The notes: a model not told the origin generated them from the sequence alone. A stretch of DNA of 64,000 bases from Bacteroides cellulosilyticus DSM 14838 (GCF_000158035.1 NZ_EQ973490.1:1052517-1116516); one strand, 5' to 3'; counted from the first letter of the stretch, positions 42,707-53,691 are shown. Made by a program: numbers and translations.

Positions 42707-45688
42707 AGATCATCAAAGAAAACTCTCCTCTCCGTGATGATGGTATCCGCTCTCTATGCGGGCTACCCACAGGATGCTTTTGCAACGGTAAATGAAGTAC
42801 AAGCAGTCATGCAATCCAACCCTGTAAAGGGACAGGTAGTAGATGAAAACGGAGACCCCGTCATCGGAGCTACCGTAATGATGAAAGGTACATCCAAAGG
42901 AGCTATTACAGACCTTAACGGTAACTTCACGCTGGAAAATGCAGCTAAAGGTACATTGGTAATTTCTTATATAGGTTACATTACAGAAGAAGTGCAGACA
43001 AACGGACAAGCATCTGTAAAAGTGGTATTAAAAGAAGATGCCAAGCGGCTGGATGAAGTAGTGGTAATAGGATATGGCACACAACGCAAGGAGGAACTGA
43101 CAAGCTCGGTGATGAGTGTGAAAGCCAGTGAGTTTGTACAAGCAACAAAACCGGATGTAGCAGGGCTAATCAGGGGTAAGGTTGCAGGCTTAGCTGTAGT
43201 TTCGCCTGATGCCAATCCATTGTCCACTTCACAAGTTTCGTTGCGTGGTGTTGCTACGCTCAATTCAGGCACCTTTCCTTTGGTCATCATTGATGGTGTC
43301 CAGGGAGATCTCAACAGCGTTTCTCCGAATGATATTGCACAAATCGATGTATTGAAAGATGGTTCGGCCGCAGCCATCTACGGAACCAGAGGAACTAATG
43401 GTGTAATACTGATAACCACCAAAAGTGGTAAAACCGAAATGAAACCCTCAATCGAAGTCAATAGTTATATTTCGTTTCAGAAAATAAATAAGAAACTTCC
43501 TATGATGAATGCCAATCAATACCTTGAAAAGGTTCAGCAAGGAATTCCCGGTGCAATGGATGGTGGAGCCAAAGTCGACTGGATGGACGAAATACTACAA
43601 ACTCCGTTTAATCAGACATACAGTATTAACCTCAGGGGAGGATCGGCAAATACCAGCTATATCGCCAGTTTCGATTATACCTCGAATGAGGGAATTGTAA
43701 AACGCTCAAAAGTAGATATGATTTATCCTCGTATTAACATCGTTCACCGTATGTTCGACAACAAACTTAAAGTAGAGGCAAATCTGAATGGTTATCAAAG
43801 GAAGTACGACATCGGATACAGTAATGATGTATATCAGAGTGCTTTGATTTTTAATCCGACAAGTCCTATTAAAGATGAAAATGGTAACTGGACCGAAATA
43901 GCACGTGATATGATTTTTAATCCAGTTGCCCTTTTAAACGAAACAAAAGGGGAAAATAAGACAACTAACTTAAGGGCGTATTCCTCAATCACTTTTATCC
44001 CAATCGAAGGTCTGGACATTAAGTATCTGATCTCAAACGAAACCAACAACAACTTTTCCGGATATTATGAGACAAAGAAGCATAAATCAACCACTATAAG
44101 CAAAAAGAACGGATATGCCTCACGTTCAACAGCCCGCAGCGAAAATACCATGATGGAATTAACCGCCCAATATAACAAACTGTTCAGCAATTCTCACAAT
44201 CTAAATGCATTAGTCGGATATAGTTGGAATAAATGGAACTATCAATCCGCTTCTATGGATAATTATGACTTTCCGTCCGACGACTATTCATACAATAATA
44301 TGGGATTGGGCAATGCTTTGAAAGAAGGGAAAGCTAATCAAGCTTCTTATCAAAACGAGAATAAGCTCATAGGATTTTTTGCAAGAGTGAATTACAATTA
44401 CAAAGGCAGGTATTTTGTCTCCGCCAGCATAAGGCATGAAGGTTCTTCCCAATTCGGTGAAGATCACAAATGGGGTAACTTCCCGGCAATATCCTTGGCG
44501 TGGAATATAAAAGGGGAACAGTTCCTTCATAATATCCAAGCGATTAGCACTCTCAAGCTAAGAGCCGGTTTTGGTATAACGGGCACTGAACCGGGTACTC
44601 CCTATCTCTCCTTAAATAAACTGAACATGGGAGGTTACGGTTATTACAATGGTAAATGGACGAATCTGTTGCGACCGGATGGAAATCCTAATCCAGATTT
44701 ACGATGGGAGAAAAAAGAAGAATTGAATATCGGTCTTGATTTTGGTTTCTTTAGCGACAGGATATCCGGAAGTATTGATTTCTATAACCGGGAAACAAAA
44801 GACCTGATTGGAGATTATCAAGTCCCCGTGCCGCCTTATTTTAGTCCATGGATTAAAGCGAATGCCGGTTCGATACGGAACACAGGTCTTGAAGTTTCTC
44901 TCAATATAGTTCCTGTCCAAAACAAGAATTTCACTTGGGATTCAGGCATCAACTTCTCAACTAATAAAAACAAACTCCTATCATTATCCAGTGACAAGTA
45001 TTTCTCCGACTCCCATCAAAATAAAGGAAACACGCTTGCCCCCATTCAGCAGCCGACTCACAGAATACAAGAAGGAGAACCCGTTGGAAACTTTTATGGT
45101 TATAAAACTATCGATATAGACGAAAACGGACACTGGATAATAGAAGGCGCAGATGGCAAGCCCAAACCGATTTCAGAACAACAGGAGTCCGACAAGAAAG
45201 TTCTGGGTAATGGTCTTCCCAAATTTTACCTGAATTGGAATAATACAATCAGATATAAACAGGTTGATTTCTCTGTCACTATGCGAGGAGCATTCGGCTT
45301 TCAGATATTAAATATGGCAGAGATGCATTACGCAGCTCCTGTTTCATTATTAGGAGGAGATAATGTTATGGAAAAAGCATTTGATAATGTATATGGCAAA
45401 CGACCATTGGCTTACGACCAGTCCTTGCAGTACGTAAGCTACTTCGTTCAGGATGGTGATTATTGGAAAATTGACAATATCACAATCGGATACACTCCGA
45501 AGATTGGAAAGAATAAATGGGTAAAAAGTTTCAGAATTTACGGTAGTATATCAAATCTTGCCACAATAACCGGATATAGCGGGATTGACCCGGAAGTCGG
45601 AGTTACAGGCCTGACTCCCGGTATAGATGACAGATACAGATACCCCTCTGCCCGCACATTCTCTTTAGGCATAAATTTGAATTTCTAA
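42686..45688 (+). CDS. SusC/RagA-family TonB-dependent outer-membrane transporter
   Basis: This encodes 1000 residues from MKNYHFKRSSKK. An upstream in-frame ATG at 42605 would put 27 poorly conserved residues ahead of the signal peptide. The N-terminal carboxypeptidase-like domain (GQVVDENGDPVIGATVMMKG), TonB-box-like LDEVVVIGYGTQRKEE, plug (DGSAAAIYGTRGTNGVILITTKSG) and barrel ending in aromatic GINLNF are all present. It works with the SusD encoded 19 bp downstream. Expression likely depends on the regulator just upstream. Confidence 0.95.
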   Translation: MKNYHFKRSSKKTLLSVMMVSALYAGYPQDAFATVNEVQAVMQSNPVKGQVVDENGDPVIGATVMMKGTSKGAITDLNGNFTLENAAKGTLVISYIGYITEEVQTNGQASVKVVLKEDAKRLDEVVVIGYGTQRKEELTSSVMSVKASEFVQATKPDVAGLIRGKVAGLAVVSPDANPLSTSQVSLRGVATLNSGTFPLVIIDGVQGDLNSVSPNDIAQIDVLKDGSAAAIYGTRGTNGVILITTKSGKTEMKPSIEVNSYISFQKINKKLPMMNANQYLEKVQQGIPGAMDGGAKVDWMDEILQTPFNQTYSINLRGGSANTSYIASFDYTSNEGIVKRSKVDMIYPRINIVHRMFDNKLKVEANLNGYQRKYDIGYSNDVYQSALIFNPTSPIKDENGNWTEIARDMIFNPVALLNETKGENKTTNLRAYSSITFIPIEGLDIKYLISNETNNNFSGYYETKKHKSTTISKKNGYASRSTARSENTMMELTAQYNKLFSNSHNLNALVGYSWNKWNYQSASMDNYDFPSDDYSYNNMGLGNALKEGKANQASYQNENKLIGFFARVNYNYKGRYFVSASIRHEGSSQFGEDHKWGNFPAISLAWNIKGEQFLHNIQAISTLKLRAGFGITGTEPGTPYLSLNKLNMGGYGYYNGKWTNLLRPDGNPNPDLRWEKKEELNIGLDFGFFSDRISGSIDFYNRETKDLIGDYQVPVPPYFSPWIKANAGSIRNTGLEVSLNIVPVQNKNFTWDSGINFSTNKNKLLSLSSDKYFSDSHQNKGNTLAPIQQPTHRIQEGEPVGNFYGYKTIDIDENGHWIIEGADGKPKPISEQQESDKKVLGNGLPKFYLNWNNTIRYKQVDFSVTMRGAFGFQILNMAEMHYAAPVSLLGGDNVMEKAFDNVYGKRPLAYDQSLQYVSYFVQDGDYWKIDNITIGYTPKIGKNKWVKSFRIYGSISNLATITGYSGIDPEVGVTGLTPGIDDRYRYPSARTFSLGINLNF

Positions 45689-45707
45689 TCTATTAAAACG
45701 AATTATT

Positions 45708-47327
45708 ATGAAAAAAAGAACTTTCACTAAATATATATCTTTGTTTTTATTGACGATAGGTACTATCAATTGCACCAACCTGGATGAGAAAGTATTTTCA
45801 TCTGTTACAGAAGAAACCTATAATTATACTCTTGCAGATTTCGGACCTAATATCGCAGGAGCTTATGCAGCGTTAAATTATGGTTATGTGGGCACGTATT
45901 GGCAAACTCAGGAATTAACGGGATGTTGTATATCAACCCCTGCTAATGCAAGCGGTTGGGATGACGGGGGTATCTATAAACGCTTGCAATTCCACAATTG
46001 GAATTCTGAACTGGGACAGATTTCAGACTTGTGGAACAACTATTTCACCGGTGTAATATTGTGCAACAGCGCCATTAATAAACTTGAACGCGACTTGATA
46101 CCTTCTCCATCGGTTACAGAAAAGCAAACGGGTCTGGCTGAATTAAGGGCATTGAGAGCTTATTATTATTGGATTCTCTTTGATAATTTTGGTGATATCC
46201 CATTGGTAACGACCATGTCTCAGGATCTTCCGGAGAAAACGCCAAGAGCAGAGGTTTACAATTTCGTTGTAAGGGAACTAAGTGAAGTGATACCTTCCCT
46301 GAACGAAGAACAAGGGGGTAATATGTATGGACGCATTAATAGATGGGCAGGAAAAGCTATATTAGCCAATGTATATCTGAATGCAGAAGTCTATACGGGT
46401 ACCGCCCGCTGGAATGAATGTCTGTCACAATGCAACGATATCATTAATAGCGGAAAATGCGATCTGTCACCAGAGTTTAAAGACTCCTTCAGGGCTCAAG
46501 GTGTGGAATCTTCAAAGGAGGTGTTGTTTACAATCCCTTATGATTACAATAGGGGAGTAGTAGGAAACTACCTTTTCATGAATTCATGGCATAGTGAGCT
46601 GCAAAAGAAATTCCTTTTGAACGCAGTACCCAATGCAGCCGGTGGGCCGAAAGGTACAACACAATTCATTGACACCTATCAGGAAGGTGATTCCAGGCTT
46701 GAAGACACCTGGTTGATGGGCCAGCAATTTGATGCAGAAGGAAATCCATTATACGGTGTTTATGACAAGAAAGGAGAACTATTAATATTCTCCAAAGAAC
46801 TTCCTGACGGAAATTATACAAACGAAATGGAAGGATACAGGTATAATAAACAAGAAGTTCCTGCCGGTTCAGAATGGAGTTGTAGCACAGATATTCCACT
46901 TTTACGTTATTCGGAAGTACTATTGATGAAAGCCGAATGCTTGTTAAGGACAAATCAGCCCGGAGCCGGTGAATTAGTAACTGAAGTAAGAAAAAGAGCT
47001 TTTAAAGCAAACCCATCAAAAGCAATCGTAACAGACGATGAATTGAAAGAGAATTCCAGTTACAAATGGGGAGTGGTTGAAAAATATCAGATCACAGATC
47101 CCGGCAACCAAGATCCAATAGAATTCGGACGCCTGTTTGATGAAAGATGTTGGGAGTTCGTATGGGAGGGATATACCCGGAGAGACATGATACGCTTTGG
47201 CATATTCTGTAAGAAAAGCTGGTTGTCACATAAACCGCAGGGCGATCATCGTATTGTGTTCCCAATACCTCAGAGAGCCGTAGATGCCAATCCAAAATTA
47301 ACACAGAATCCTGCCTACGCAAATTAA
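45708..47327 (+). CDS. SusD/RagB-family outer-membrane lipoprotein
   Basis: This encodes 539 residues with a lipobox (INCTN). ELRALRAYYYWILFDNFGDIPLVT is the SusD TPR signature. LLRYSEVLLMKAECLLRT, LFDERCWEFVWEGYTRRDMIRFG and the end PIPQRAVDANPKLTQNPAY are diagnostic. It binds the glycan at the cell surface and covers the SusC channel. It differs strongly from the SusD at 21183-22976, so the two pairs probably accept different oligosaccharides. Confidence 0.94.
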   Translation: MKKRTFTKYISLFLLTIGTINCTNLDEKVFSSVTEETYNYTLADFGPNIAGAYAALNYGYVGTYWQTQELTGCCISTPANASGWDDGGIYKRLQFHNWNSELGQISDLWNNYFTGVILCNSAINKLERDLIPSPSVTEKQTGLAELRALRAYYYWILFDNFGDIPLVTTMSQDLPEKTPRAEVYNFVVRELSEVIPSLNEEQGGNMYGRINRWAGKAILANVYLNAEVYTGTARWNECLSQCNDIINSGKCDLSPEFKDSFRAQGVESSKEVLFTIPYDYNRGVVGNYLFMNSWHSELQKKFLLNAVPNAAGGPKGTTQFIDTYQEGDSRLEDTWLMGQQFDAEGNPLYGVYDKKGELLIFSKELPDGNYTNEMEGYRYNKQEVPAGSEWSCSTDIPLLRYSEVLLMKAECLLRTNQPGAGELVTEVRKRAFKANPSKAIVTDDELKENSSYKWGVVEKYQITDPGNQDPIEFGRLFDERCWEFVWEGYTRRDMIRFGIFCKKSWLSHKPQGDHRIVFPIPQRAVDANPKLTQNPAYAN

Positions 47328-47344
47328 AAGATTTAATTCATTAT

Positions 47345-50122
47345 ATGACAAAAGCAATGATAAAGAGATGTACCGGGACACTTGTAGCCCTGTGTATCTA
47401 CTCAATATCAGGATTGAACGCCCAAAATATAACAGTGAAAAACGATTGTTTTCGGACTGATTTTTCAGAAGATGGCGTGTCTGTTTTTCAGGTTGACAGA
47501 GATTCTGTCAACCTGATAGCAGACAATCAGATGTGGGGAGATATTTTGATACGATATCGTGTTAACCAAGAAGACTGGAATATGCTTGAAACGGGATTGA
47601 CCAGACGTACTTGTATAAATAAAAATACATATGTATATACTGATTCGTTGTGCTATATGCCTTTATGTATGAAGCGATATTACACTCTCGCTGAAGATGG
47701 TCTGCATTTGAAAATCGAGATTTCAAATATTACCAACCGCTCTGTAGAATTAGGTGATATAGCTTTCCCCTTTAAGTGGAGAGAAGGATTCAATGCCGCT
47801 CCAAGCACAATCTTTGAGAGCAACTTTACACATAAGCACAATATAGCTCTGAATTCTTCATTTCAGATACTTTCCAAACCATCAGGTGTGGGTCCCTTTT
47901 ATATCATGATGACCGGTGAGGGCACTCCACTGGAATACTTTGATACTACTAATAATGTATATACAGCATATCTTCATTCCGGATGTACTGGTCCCAAAAC
48001 TGAAGGCAGCTGGCGTATTCCTCATACAACAAGAGTATTGACACCTGGAGAAAAAGTAAACTATAGTTTTTTACTCACTTCCGTTTCCCGATATGAGGAC
48101 ATACGTAACGCCATTTATACAAATGGATTACTGGATGTTCGTACCGCCCCCGGATATACTATTCCCAGTGATTTATCTGTAAGAGTTGCCATTCGTCTCA
48201 AAGGAACAATTCAATCTCTTGTAGCAGAACATCCGCAACAAACAGAAATTAAACAGCTTGGAAGAAGTCCCGATGGCAGGTACTTGTATGACATACGTTT
48301 TCACAAACTTGGAGAGAATATTATTTGGGTCAATTATAACCATGGTGAAAAGTCTTTCCTGGAATTCTTTTCTACGGAACCTCTGGATGTTCTTATCAAA
48401 AAAAGGAGCTCTTTCATTGTCAACAAACAGCAACATAAAGCTCCGGGCAAATGGTGGGATGGCTTGTATTCTGTATATGATATGAAATATGGGAAACTAC
48501 GAGGGCCGGAAGATACCGACGGATTTAATGGTTGGTGGGAATACGTCTGGGGATGTGATGATCCGATATTGAGTAAGGCACCTTTTGTTGCCGCTAAAAA
48601 TGTAGTGTATCCTGATTCTACGGAAATAGCTTCCTTAGAATACTACCTGAAGAATTTTGTATGGGGAAAACTCCAACGAACAGATCAAGAAACTCCTTAT
48701 CCATTCGCTATCTACGGGGTACCCAACTGGCATGTAGCCCGTGATTCAGCCTTACAAAAGCTATACAAATATGATGCAAAAGATCGGATAAAAGTCTGGA
48801 GAGCATATGATTATCCACATATTTTCAAGCTTTATTATCACATGTCACAAATAGCGGAAATGATTCCCGAATGGACACATTACCTGACTGCCGATGAGTA
48901 TTTCGACCGAGCTGTACAGACCGCTATGGCTTACTTTAAGTATCCGTATGAAATTTGGTCTTGGCTGGATATCTATAAATGGGGTATGTATAACGAATGG
49001 GTAGTTCTTGAACTTATAAAAGGATTGGAACAAAGAGGCAGGAACGATGAAGCTGCATACTTGAGAGGCGAATGGGAGAAAAAAGCCAAGTATTTTATTT
49101 ATGACGATAAATATCCTTATCGTTCGGAACATAGTTTTGACCGCACAGCTTTTGAATCATCGTATGCCCTGGCTAAATATGCGATAGAACATCCGATGAA
49201 ACCGGATAAAGACTTATGGTATGACAAAAATAAAAGAACGTGGCATTCACACCCGAAGGTGACAGTAGAAGATGCTGAAAGATTTATGAAGCAACAGCAT
49301 TATGCAGGCTTGTCCGTACGCGGGTGGATAGCTCCCAAATATTACCTGTCCGGCACAGATTGCGCATTCAAGCAACATACGGGCGACATGTCTTATATGG
49401 CCATGATGGGAGGTTGGTCTGTACTGGACTATGGTCTGCTTTACTCGAAGAACCCTGATTGGATCGAATTAGGATATAACTCTTTCCTTAGCTCATGGTC
49501 GTTAATGAATACAGGAAACGAGACATCCAACTATGGCTATTGGTATCCGGGAAAAGAAAAAGACGGAGCCACCGGATGGTGTTTTGTAGGTGCAAAGAAT
49601 GGATATACATGGTTGCATAGAAATGAAAAGCGTGGCCCTTGGCGTTATGATGGAGAGATAGACCTAGGATATGGCGCGGCCTTTCATACTGCCCGCACAA
49701 TTGTAATACAGGATTCAATCTTTGGTCTCCATGCCTATGGTGGGGTATTGAGCAAAGAGGAAACTTCCCTGTCTGTTATTCCGCGTGACGGGGTAAGACA
49801 GCAATTCAGTTTTATAACTTCTGAATTTCGCTATCATCTCACTTTGTCAAGAGACGGATTTCTACCAGAAGCACCAATAAAGATTGAAAGAAAGGGGAAA
49901 CAATCGCATTTTATGCTGGAAAATAAAATTAATACTGCTATGGGTACTAAGCCATCTAAATCTGGGCATTCAACATTATTACAAATCAGAGCAGACAAAA
50001 TTGTTCCTTACAAAGTACAAGTGGGTAAGAAAGTTTGTACGATGCAGAAATGTACTGTCGGATGGGAAGTGAGATTACCAGTAAGTGAAATCACCGAAGA
50101 AATTACAATATGGTGGAAATAA
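47345..50122 (+). CDS. DUF5695-like exported protein, putative glycan-active
   Basis: This encodes 925 residues with a signal peptide ending near GLNAQ. The N-terminal part (about 25-330) is beta-rich. Residues about 370-720 are helical with many aromatic residues (GFNGWWEYVWGCDDP, EIWSWLDIYKWGMYNEWVVLELI), suggesting an (alpha/alpha)6 barrel. A final beta domain follows. I think it belongs to the DUF5695 group, but only by general resemblance; no catalytic residues can be assigned. It lies between SusD and a GH127-superfamily gene, so a glycoside hydrolase or lyase role is plausible. Confidence 0.55.
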   Translation: MTKAMIKRCTGTLVALCIYSISGLNAQNITVKNDCFRTDFSEDGVSVFQVDRDSVNLIADNQMWGDILIRYRVNQEDWNMLETGLTRRTCINKNTYVYTDSLCYMPLCMKRYYTLAEDGLHLKIEISNITNRSVELGDIAFPFKWREGFNAAPSTIFESNFTHKHNIALNSSFQILSKPSGVGPFYIMMTGEGTPLEYFDTTNNVYTAYLHSGCTGPKTEGSWRIPHTTRVLTPGEKVNYSFLLTSVSRYEDIRNAIYTNGLLDVRTAPGYTIPSDLSVRVAIRLKGTIQSLVAEHPQQTEIKQLGRSPDGRYLYDIRFHKLGENIIWVNYNHGEKSFLEFFSTEPLDVLIKKRSSFIVNKQQHKAPGKWWDGLYSVYDMKYGKLRGPEDTDGFNGWWEYVWGCDDPILSKAPFVAAKNVVYPDSTEIASLEYYLKNFVWGKLQRTDQETPYPFAIYGVPNWHVARDSALQKLYKYDAKDRIKVWRAYDYPHIFKLYYHMSQIAEMIPEWTHYLTADEYFDRAVQTAMAYFKYPYEIWSWLDIYKWGMYNEWVVLELIKGLEQRGRNDEAAYLRGEWEKKAKYFIYDDKYPYRSEHSFDRTAFESSYALAKYAIEHPMKPDKDLWYDKNKRTWHSHPKVTVEDAERFMKQQHYAGLSVRGWIAPKYYLSGTDCAFKQHTGDMSYMAMMGGWSVLDYGLLYSKNPDWIELGYNSFLSSWSLMNTGNETSNYGYWYPGKEKDGATGWCFVGAKNGYTWLHRNEKRGPWRYDGEIDLGYGAAFHTARTIVIQDSIFGLHAYGGVLSKEETSLSVIPRDGVRQQFSFITSEFRYHLTLSRDGFLPEAPIKIERKGKQSHFMLENKINTAMGTKPSKSGHSTLLQIRADKIVPYKVQVGKKVCTMQKCTVGWEVRLPVSEITEEITIWWK

Positions 50123-50167
50123 TGCATATAAACCATTAAAAACAATTCATTATTAACATATCAAAGT

Positions 50168-52162
50168 ATGAAAACAAAGATTATTGCAATTTTAGTATTT
50201 GCCAGTTTGATGACGAAGCTTAATGCTCAGAATCACGATAAAGTAGGATTACTGGAAAAGCCGGTACCTGTTTCTTCTGTAAGAAATATAACCGGATTCT
50301 TCGGACATCGTATGGAAGTTAACCGGAATGCCTACCTGAAACACTTTCCAATAGATAAATATGTGGACTTTGTTGTAAACAGGCAACATTCGGCTTGGGA
50401 CTGGACACAGGCAGAACAGCATGGAAAGTGGATAGAATCAGCTTATCTGTCGGCAGTTCAGGGTGATGACAAGGAATTACTAATTAAAGCTGAAAGCGTA
50501 CTGAATCGCATCATTGACTCACAGGAAGCAAACGGTTATGTAGGAGCCACAGCCAAGAGTTTCCGGTCTCCCGAAAGACCAGTCAGAGGAATGGACGCTT
50601 ACGAATTATATTTTGTTTTCCATGCCTTTATCACAGTATATGAAGAAACAGGAGATAAAAAAGCACTAACTGCCGCAGAGAAATTGGCAGACTATTTCTT
50701 GCAATATTTCGGACCGGGTAAACTGGAATTCTGGCCCTCTGATCTGAGAGCACCTGAAAACAAACAAAAACATCTGGACGGACACTCAGACTTTGCAGGG
50801 CATAGTGTACACTATTCTTGGGAAGGTACTTTACTTTGTGACCCCATAACAAGACTATATGAACTGACAGGAAAGAAGAAGTATCTGGAATGGAGCCAAT
50901 GGGTAGTCAGCAACATCGACAAATGGAGTGGATGGGATGCATTCTCCCGTTTGGATTCCGTTGCGGACGGTACTTTAGGGGTGGATAAACTTCAACCTTA
51001 TGTACATTCGCATACTTTCCACATGAACTTTATGGGCTTCTTGCGACTGTATCGTATCACCGGTGATAAAACATTGCTGCGTAAAGTGTCCGGAGCATGG
51101 GACGACATTCATGAACGCCAGATGTACATCACCGGTGGTGTAAGTGTTGCCGAACATTATGAACACGACTATGTGAAACCACTTTCAGGTAATATCGTGG
51201 AAACCTGTGCCACAATGTCATGGATGCAACTCACACAACAGTTGTTGGAATTAACCGGAGAATCCAAATATGCGGATGCCATGGAACGCCTGATGATTAA
51301 CCATGTATTTGCCGCCCAGGATTGTGAAAGCGGAGTTTGTCGATATCATACAGCTCCGAATGGAAGTAAGCCTGACGGTTATTTCCATGGGCCGGATTGC
51401 TGCACAGCAAGCGGACACCGGATTATCTCAATGTTACCCACCTTCATTTACGCAGAAAAAGGAAAAGAGTTTTATATCAATCAATACATCCCCTCGCAAT
51501 ATACCGGAAAGGATTTCGCATTTGAAATCACCGGAAACTATCCGGAATCCGAAAATATGCAGCTGACCATTGTTTCAGAGAAAGCAAAAAACAAAACATT
51601 AAACCTACGTATCCCCTCCTGGTGTGAACATCCGGAAATAAAGGTGAACGGTGAAAACATCGCAGATGTAAAGCCCGGTGCTTACCTGAAATTATCACGC
51701 AAGTGGACAAAAGGGGATAAAGTAAGTATCACTTTCCCTATGGAAGAGAAATGGGTATCACGTAGTCATCATAGCAAATATGTTTCCTATAAACTAGCAG
51801 GTGGGGAAATCATGTATAAGGAAGAACCGACTGATAGAATTCCTTATGCCTTTGTACGCGGTCCGATTGTTTACTCACTGGACATGGTATGGAATAAGCA
51901 GCTTTGCAACGATGATGTGAATATGGATCAGGATATACGGATGAATACAACGATGAAACCTACACTGATCAATAAGCCTGATAACAATATGTTAGGGCCG
52001 GTTTATCAAACGAAAGCCTTATATAAAGGTAGTGAGGTAGATGTGATTCTCACTCCGTTCGCAAACATAGGGCAATGGTTCCGCCCGGATGGAATAAAGC
52101 CACAGAAATATGCTAACGCTTTCACGTATGGAATCTGGCTGTATAACATAGATACAAAGTAA
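50168..52162 (+). CDS. GH127-superfamily (DUF1680) glycosidase
   Basis: This encodes 664 residues with a signal peptide ending near KLNAQ. E345 and C347 (VETCATMSW) and C411-C412 (GPDCCTASGHR) retain the zinc-cysteine catalytic set of GH127/GH146-like enzymes. It lacks the long discoidin tail of the two GH127 proteins at 26187 and 34759 and is more divergent, so another family of the same superfamily is possible. It closes the plus arm; a hairpin terminator follows. The likely substrate is a beta-L-arabinofuranoside or a related sugar. Confidence 0.8.
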   Translation: MKTKIIAILVFASLMTKLNAQNHDKVGLLEKPVPVSSVRNITGFFGHRMEVNRNAYLKHFPIDKYVDFVVNRQHSAWDWTQAEQHGKWIESAYLSAVQGDDKELLIKAESVLNRIIDSQEANGYVGATAKSFRSPERPVRGMDAYELYFVFHAFITVYEETGDKKALTAAEKLADYFLQYFGPGKLEFWPSDLRAPENKQKHLDGHSDFAGHSVHYSWEGTLLCDPITRLYELTGKKKYLEWSQWVVSNIDKWSGWDAFSRLDSVADGTLGVDKLQPYVHSHTFHMNFMGFLRLYRITGDKTLLRKVSGAWDDIHERQMYITGGVSVAEHYEHDYVKPLSGNIVETCATMSWMQLTQQLLELTGESKYADAMERLMINHVFAAQDCESGVCRYHTAPNGSKPDGYFHGPDCCTASGHRIISMLPTFIYAEKGKEFYINQYIPSQYTGKDFAFEITGNYPESENMQLTIVSEKAKNKTLNLRIPSWCEHPEIKVNGENIADVKPGAYLKLSRKWTKGDKVSITFPMEEKWVSRSHHSKYVSYKLAGGEIMYKEEPTDRIPYAFVRGPIVYSLDMVWNKQLCNDDVNMDQDIRMNTTMKPTLINKPDNNMLGPVYQTKALYKGSEVDVILTPFANIGQWFRPDGIKPQKYANAFTYGIWLYNIDTK

Positions 52163-52176
52163 ATAAGAATAAATTA

Positions 52177-52224
52177 GCCCCTGCAAACAATCATGAAATG
52201 CTCCCATGATAGTTGTAGGGGCTT
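52177..52224. terminator. Bidirectional terminator between PUL and kdp kinase gene
   Basis: AGCCCCTGCAA pairs with TTGTAGGGGCT across about 26 bases that include CATG/CATG. It separates the convergent glycosidase and histidine kinase genes. Confidence 0.65.
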
Positions 52225-52230
52225 ATTCGT

Positions 52231-53670
52231 TTATGCTTTCAGTCGCATAATGAACTTACTTCCTTTCCCCAATTCGCTTTCCACCGTCAGTGTTCCCCCA
52301 TGTGCCTCCACAAAATCTTTTGAAATGGAAAGTCCCAGTCCACTGCCTTGCACCTTTGTGCCGGGCACACGGAAATAACGGTCGAAAATGCTCTGATGAT
52401 AACGGGGATCGATACCTTTGCCGAAATCCTGCACATACAGTTCAACAAACTCCTTCTCACGCTTGGCACCAATAACGACACGCCCGTTTTCTTTTGAATA
52501 ACGGACTGCATTGCTCAGAAGGTTCGTCAATACCCAAGCTATCTTCTCACTATCCACAAACAGTTTCGGCATTTTTTCCTCCGGATACTCTACTTCTATC
52601 TGGATACCGAACTTATCCGCCTGAACCTGATTGGCTTTAATGGCATATTCTATAAGTTCGATAGGCTTGGTTATCTTCGGCATCATCTGGAGCTTGCCGG
52701 CTTCTACTTGTGTCATATTCAGAAGTTCACCAGTGATACCCAGCAGGCGGTCGGCATTTTCTTTAATGCTTTTCGATAATTGTTCCTGCTCATCATTCAA
52801 AGCTCCTACCCTCTTATCCTCCAGCAACTGCAAACTCATAAGAATAGCTGAGATAGGCGTTTTCAGTTCATGGGAGATGGTGGAGATAAAGGTTGTTTTG
52901 GCAGAATCCAACTCTTTAAATTCGGTGATATTTTTCAGCAGGATCACATCACCCAAGTTCTGCGGTTCATCCGTATCGGCATCCGTATTTATAATGGTGA
53001 TGTAAGAAGCCTGAAAATAGCTTTCCTTATTATCCGCATAGATTTTCAAGGGTTCTTTCTTCTCACCCGGAGTAATCAGTTCCCGAACCAGACGACGAAG
53101 GAGATCATTCTTTAAGGACAGTTCCTCGGCAGAGTGGCGGATTACATCTTCACGTTTCAGATTCAATACGGTGAGTGCTTCTTTATTGATAAAGAGTATT
53201 TCATGCTCACAATTCAGGCCGATAATAGGTTCATGAATACTGTTCACAACGGCTTCAAGAAACTTCTTTGCAGAAAGAATATCGTTCAGCGTACTGGCAC
53301 GATATTCAGTCAGGCGCTCAGCCATACTGTTGAAGCTATCGGCCACCTGACGGAATTCCTCGTGTCCGCTCATATCCAAACGTTTCTCATAGTTATGATT
53401 GGCAATTTCAAGGATACCACGCGTCAATTCCTGAATAGGCTTGTTGATGGAACGGGGAAGCCAGACCAGCAACACGATACTGGCAAGAATGCAAATAGCA
53501 CCTGTAACGGAAATCCACAGCAAAGCACGTTCCAGTCCGGGCATGGCGGCAGGGCTGTCTGGTTCGGTAGCTGTCAGTATCTGAAGATTCACTACGGAGA
53601 GAGCAACCAGCAGAATGATCATACCAGCCAGAATGCCTACACTGAGTATTAATTTAGTACGAATATTCAT
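52231..53670 (-). CDS. Membrane sensor histidine kinase of the kdp locus
   Basis: This encodes 479 residues. Two membrane helices (about 7-29 and 48-68) enclose a very short periplasmic loop. A HAMP linker, a PAS-like domain (about 135-240), HisKA with STISHELKTP (H267) and HATPase (NLLSNAVRYS, GKGID, GSGLGLSISK) follow. The gene starts 21 bp after the KdpD-like gene, which itself lacks a kinase domain, so the two probably act together as a split KdpD. The best candidate partner regulator is the sigma-54 activator at 61283-62626. The pairing is inferred from position. Confidence 0.85.
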   Translation of the reverse strand: MNIRTKLILSVGILAGMIILLVALSVVNLQILTATEPDSPAAMPGLERALLWISVTGAICILASIVLLVWLPRSINKPIQELTRGILEIANHNYEKRLDMSGHEEFRQVADSFNSMAERLTEYRASTLNDILSAKKFLEAVVNSIHEPIIGLNCEHEILFINKEALTVLNLKREDVIRHSAEELSLKNDLLRRLVRELITPGEKKEPLKIYADNKESYFQASYITIINTDADTDEPQNLGDVILLKNITEFKELDSAKTTFISTISHELKTPISAILMSLQLLEDKRVGALNDEQEQLSKSIKENADRLLGITGELLNMTQVEAGKLQMMPKITKPIELIEYAIKANQVQADKFGIQIEVEYPEEKMPKLFVDSEKIAWVLTNLLSNAVRYSKENGRVVIGAKREKEFVELYVQDFGKGIDPRYHQSIFDRYFRVPGTKVQGSGLGLSISKDFVEAHGGTLTVESELGKGSKFIMRLKA

Positions 53671-53691
53671 AATGCACTGATGAATTAAATT

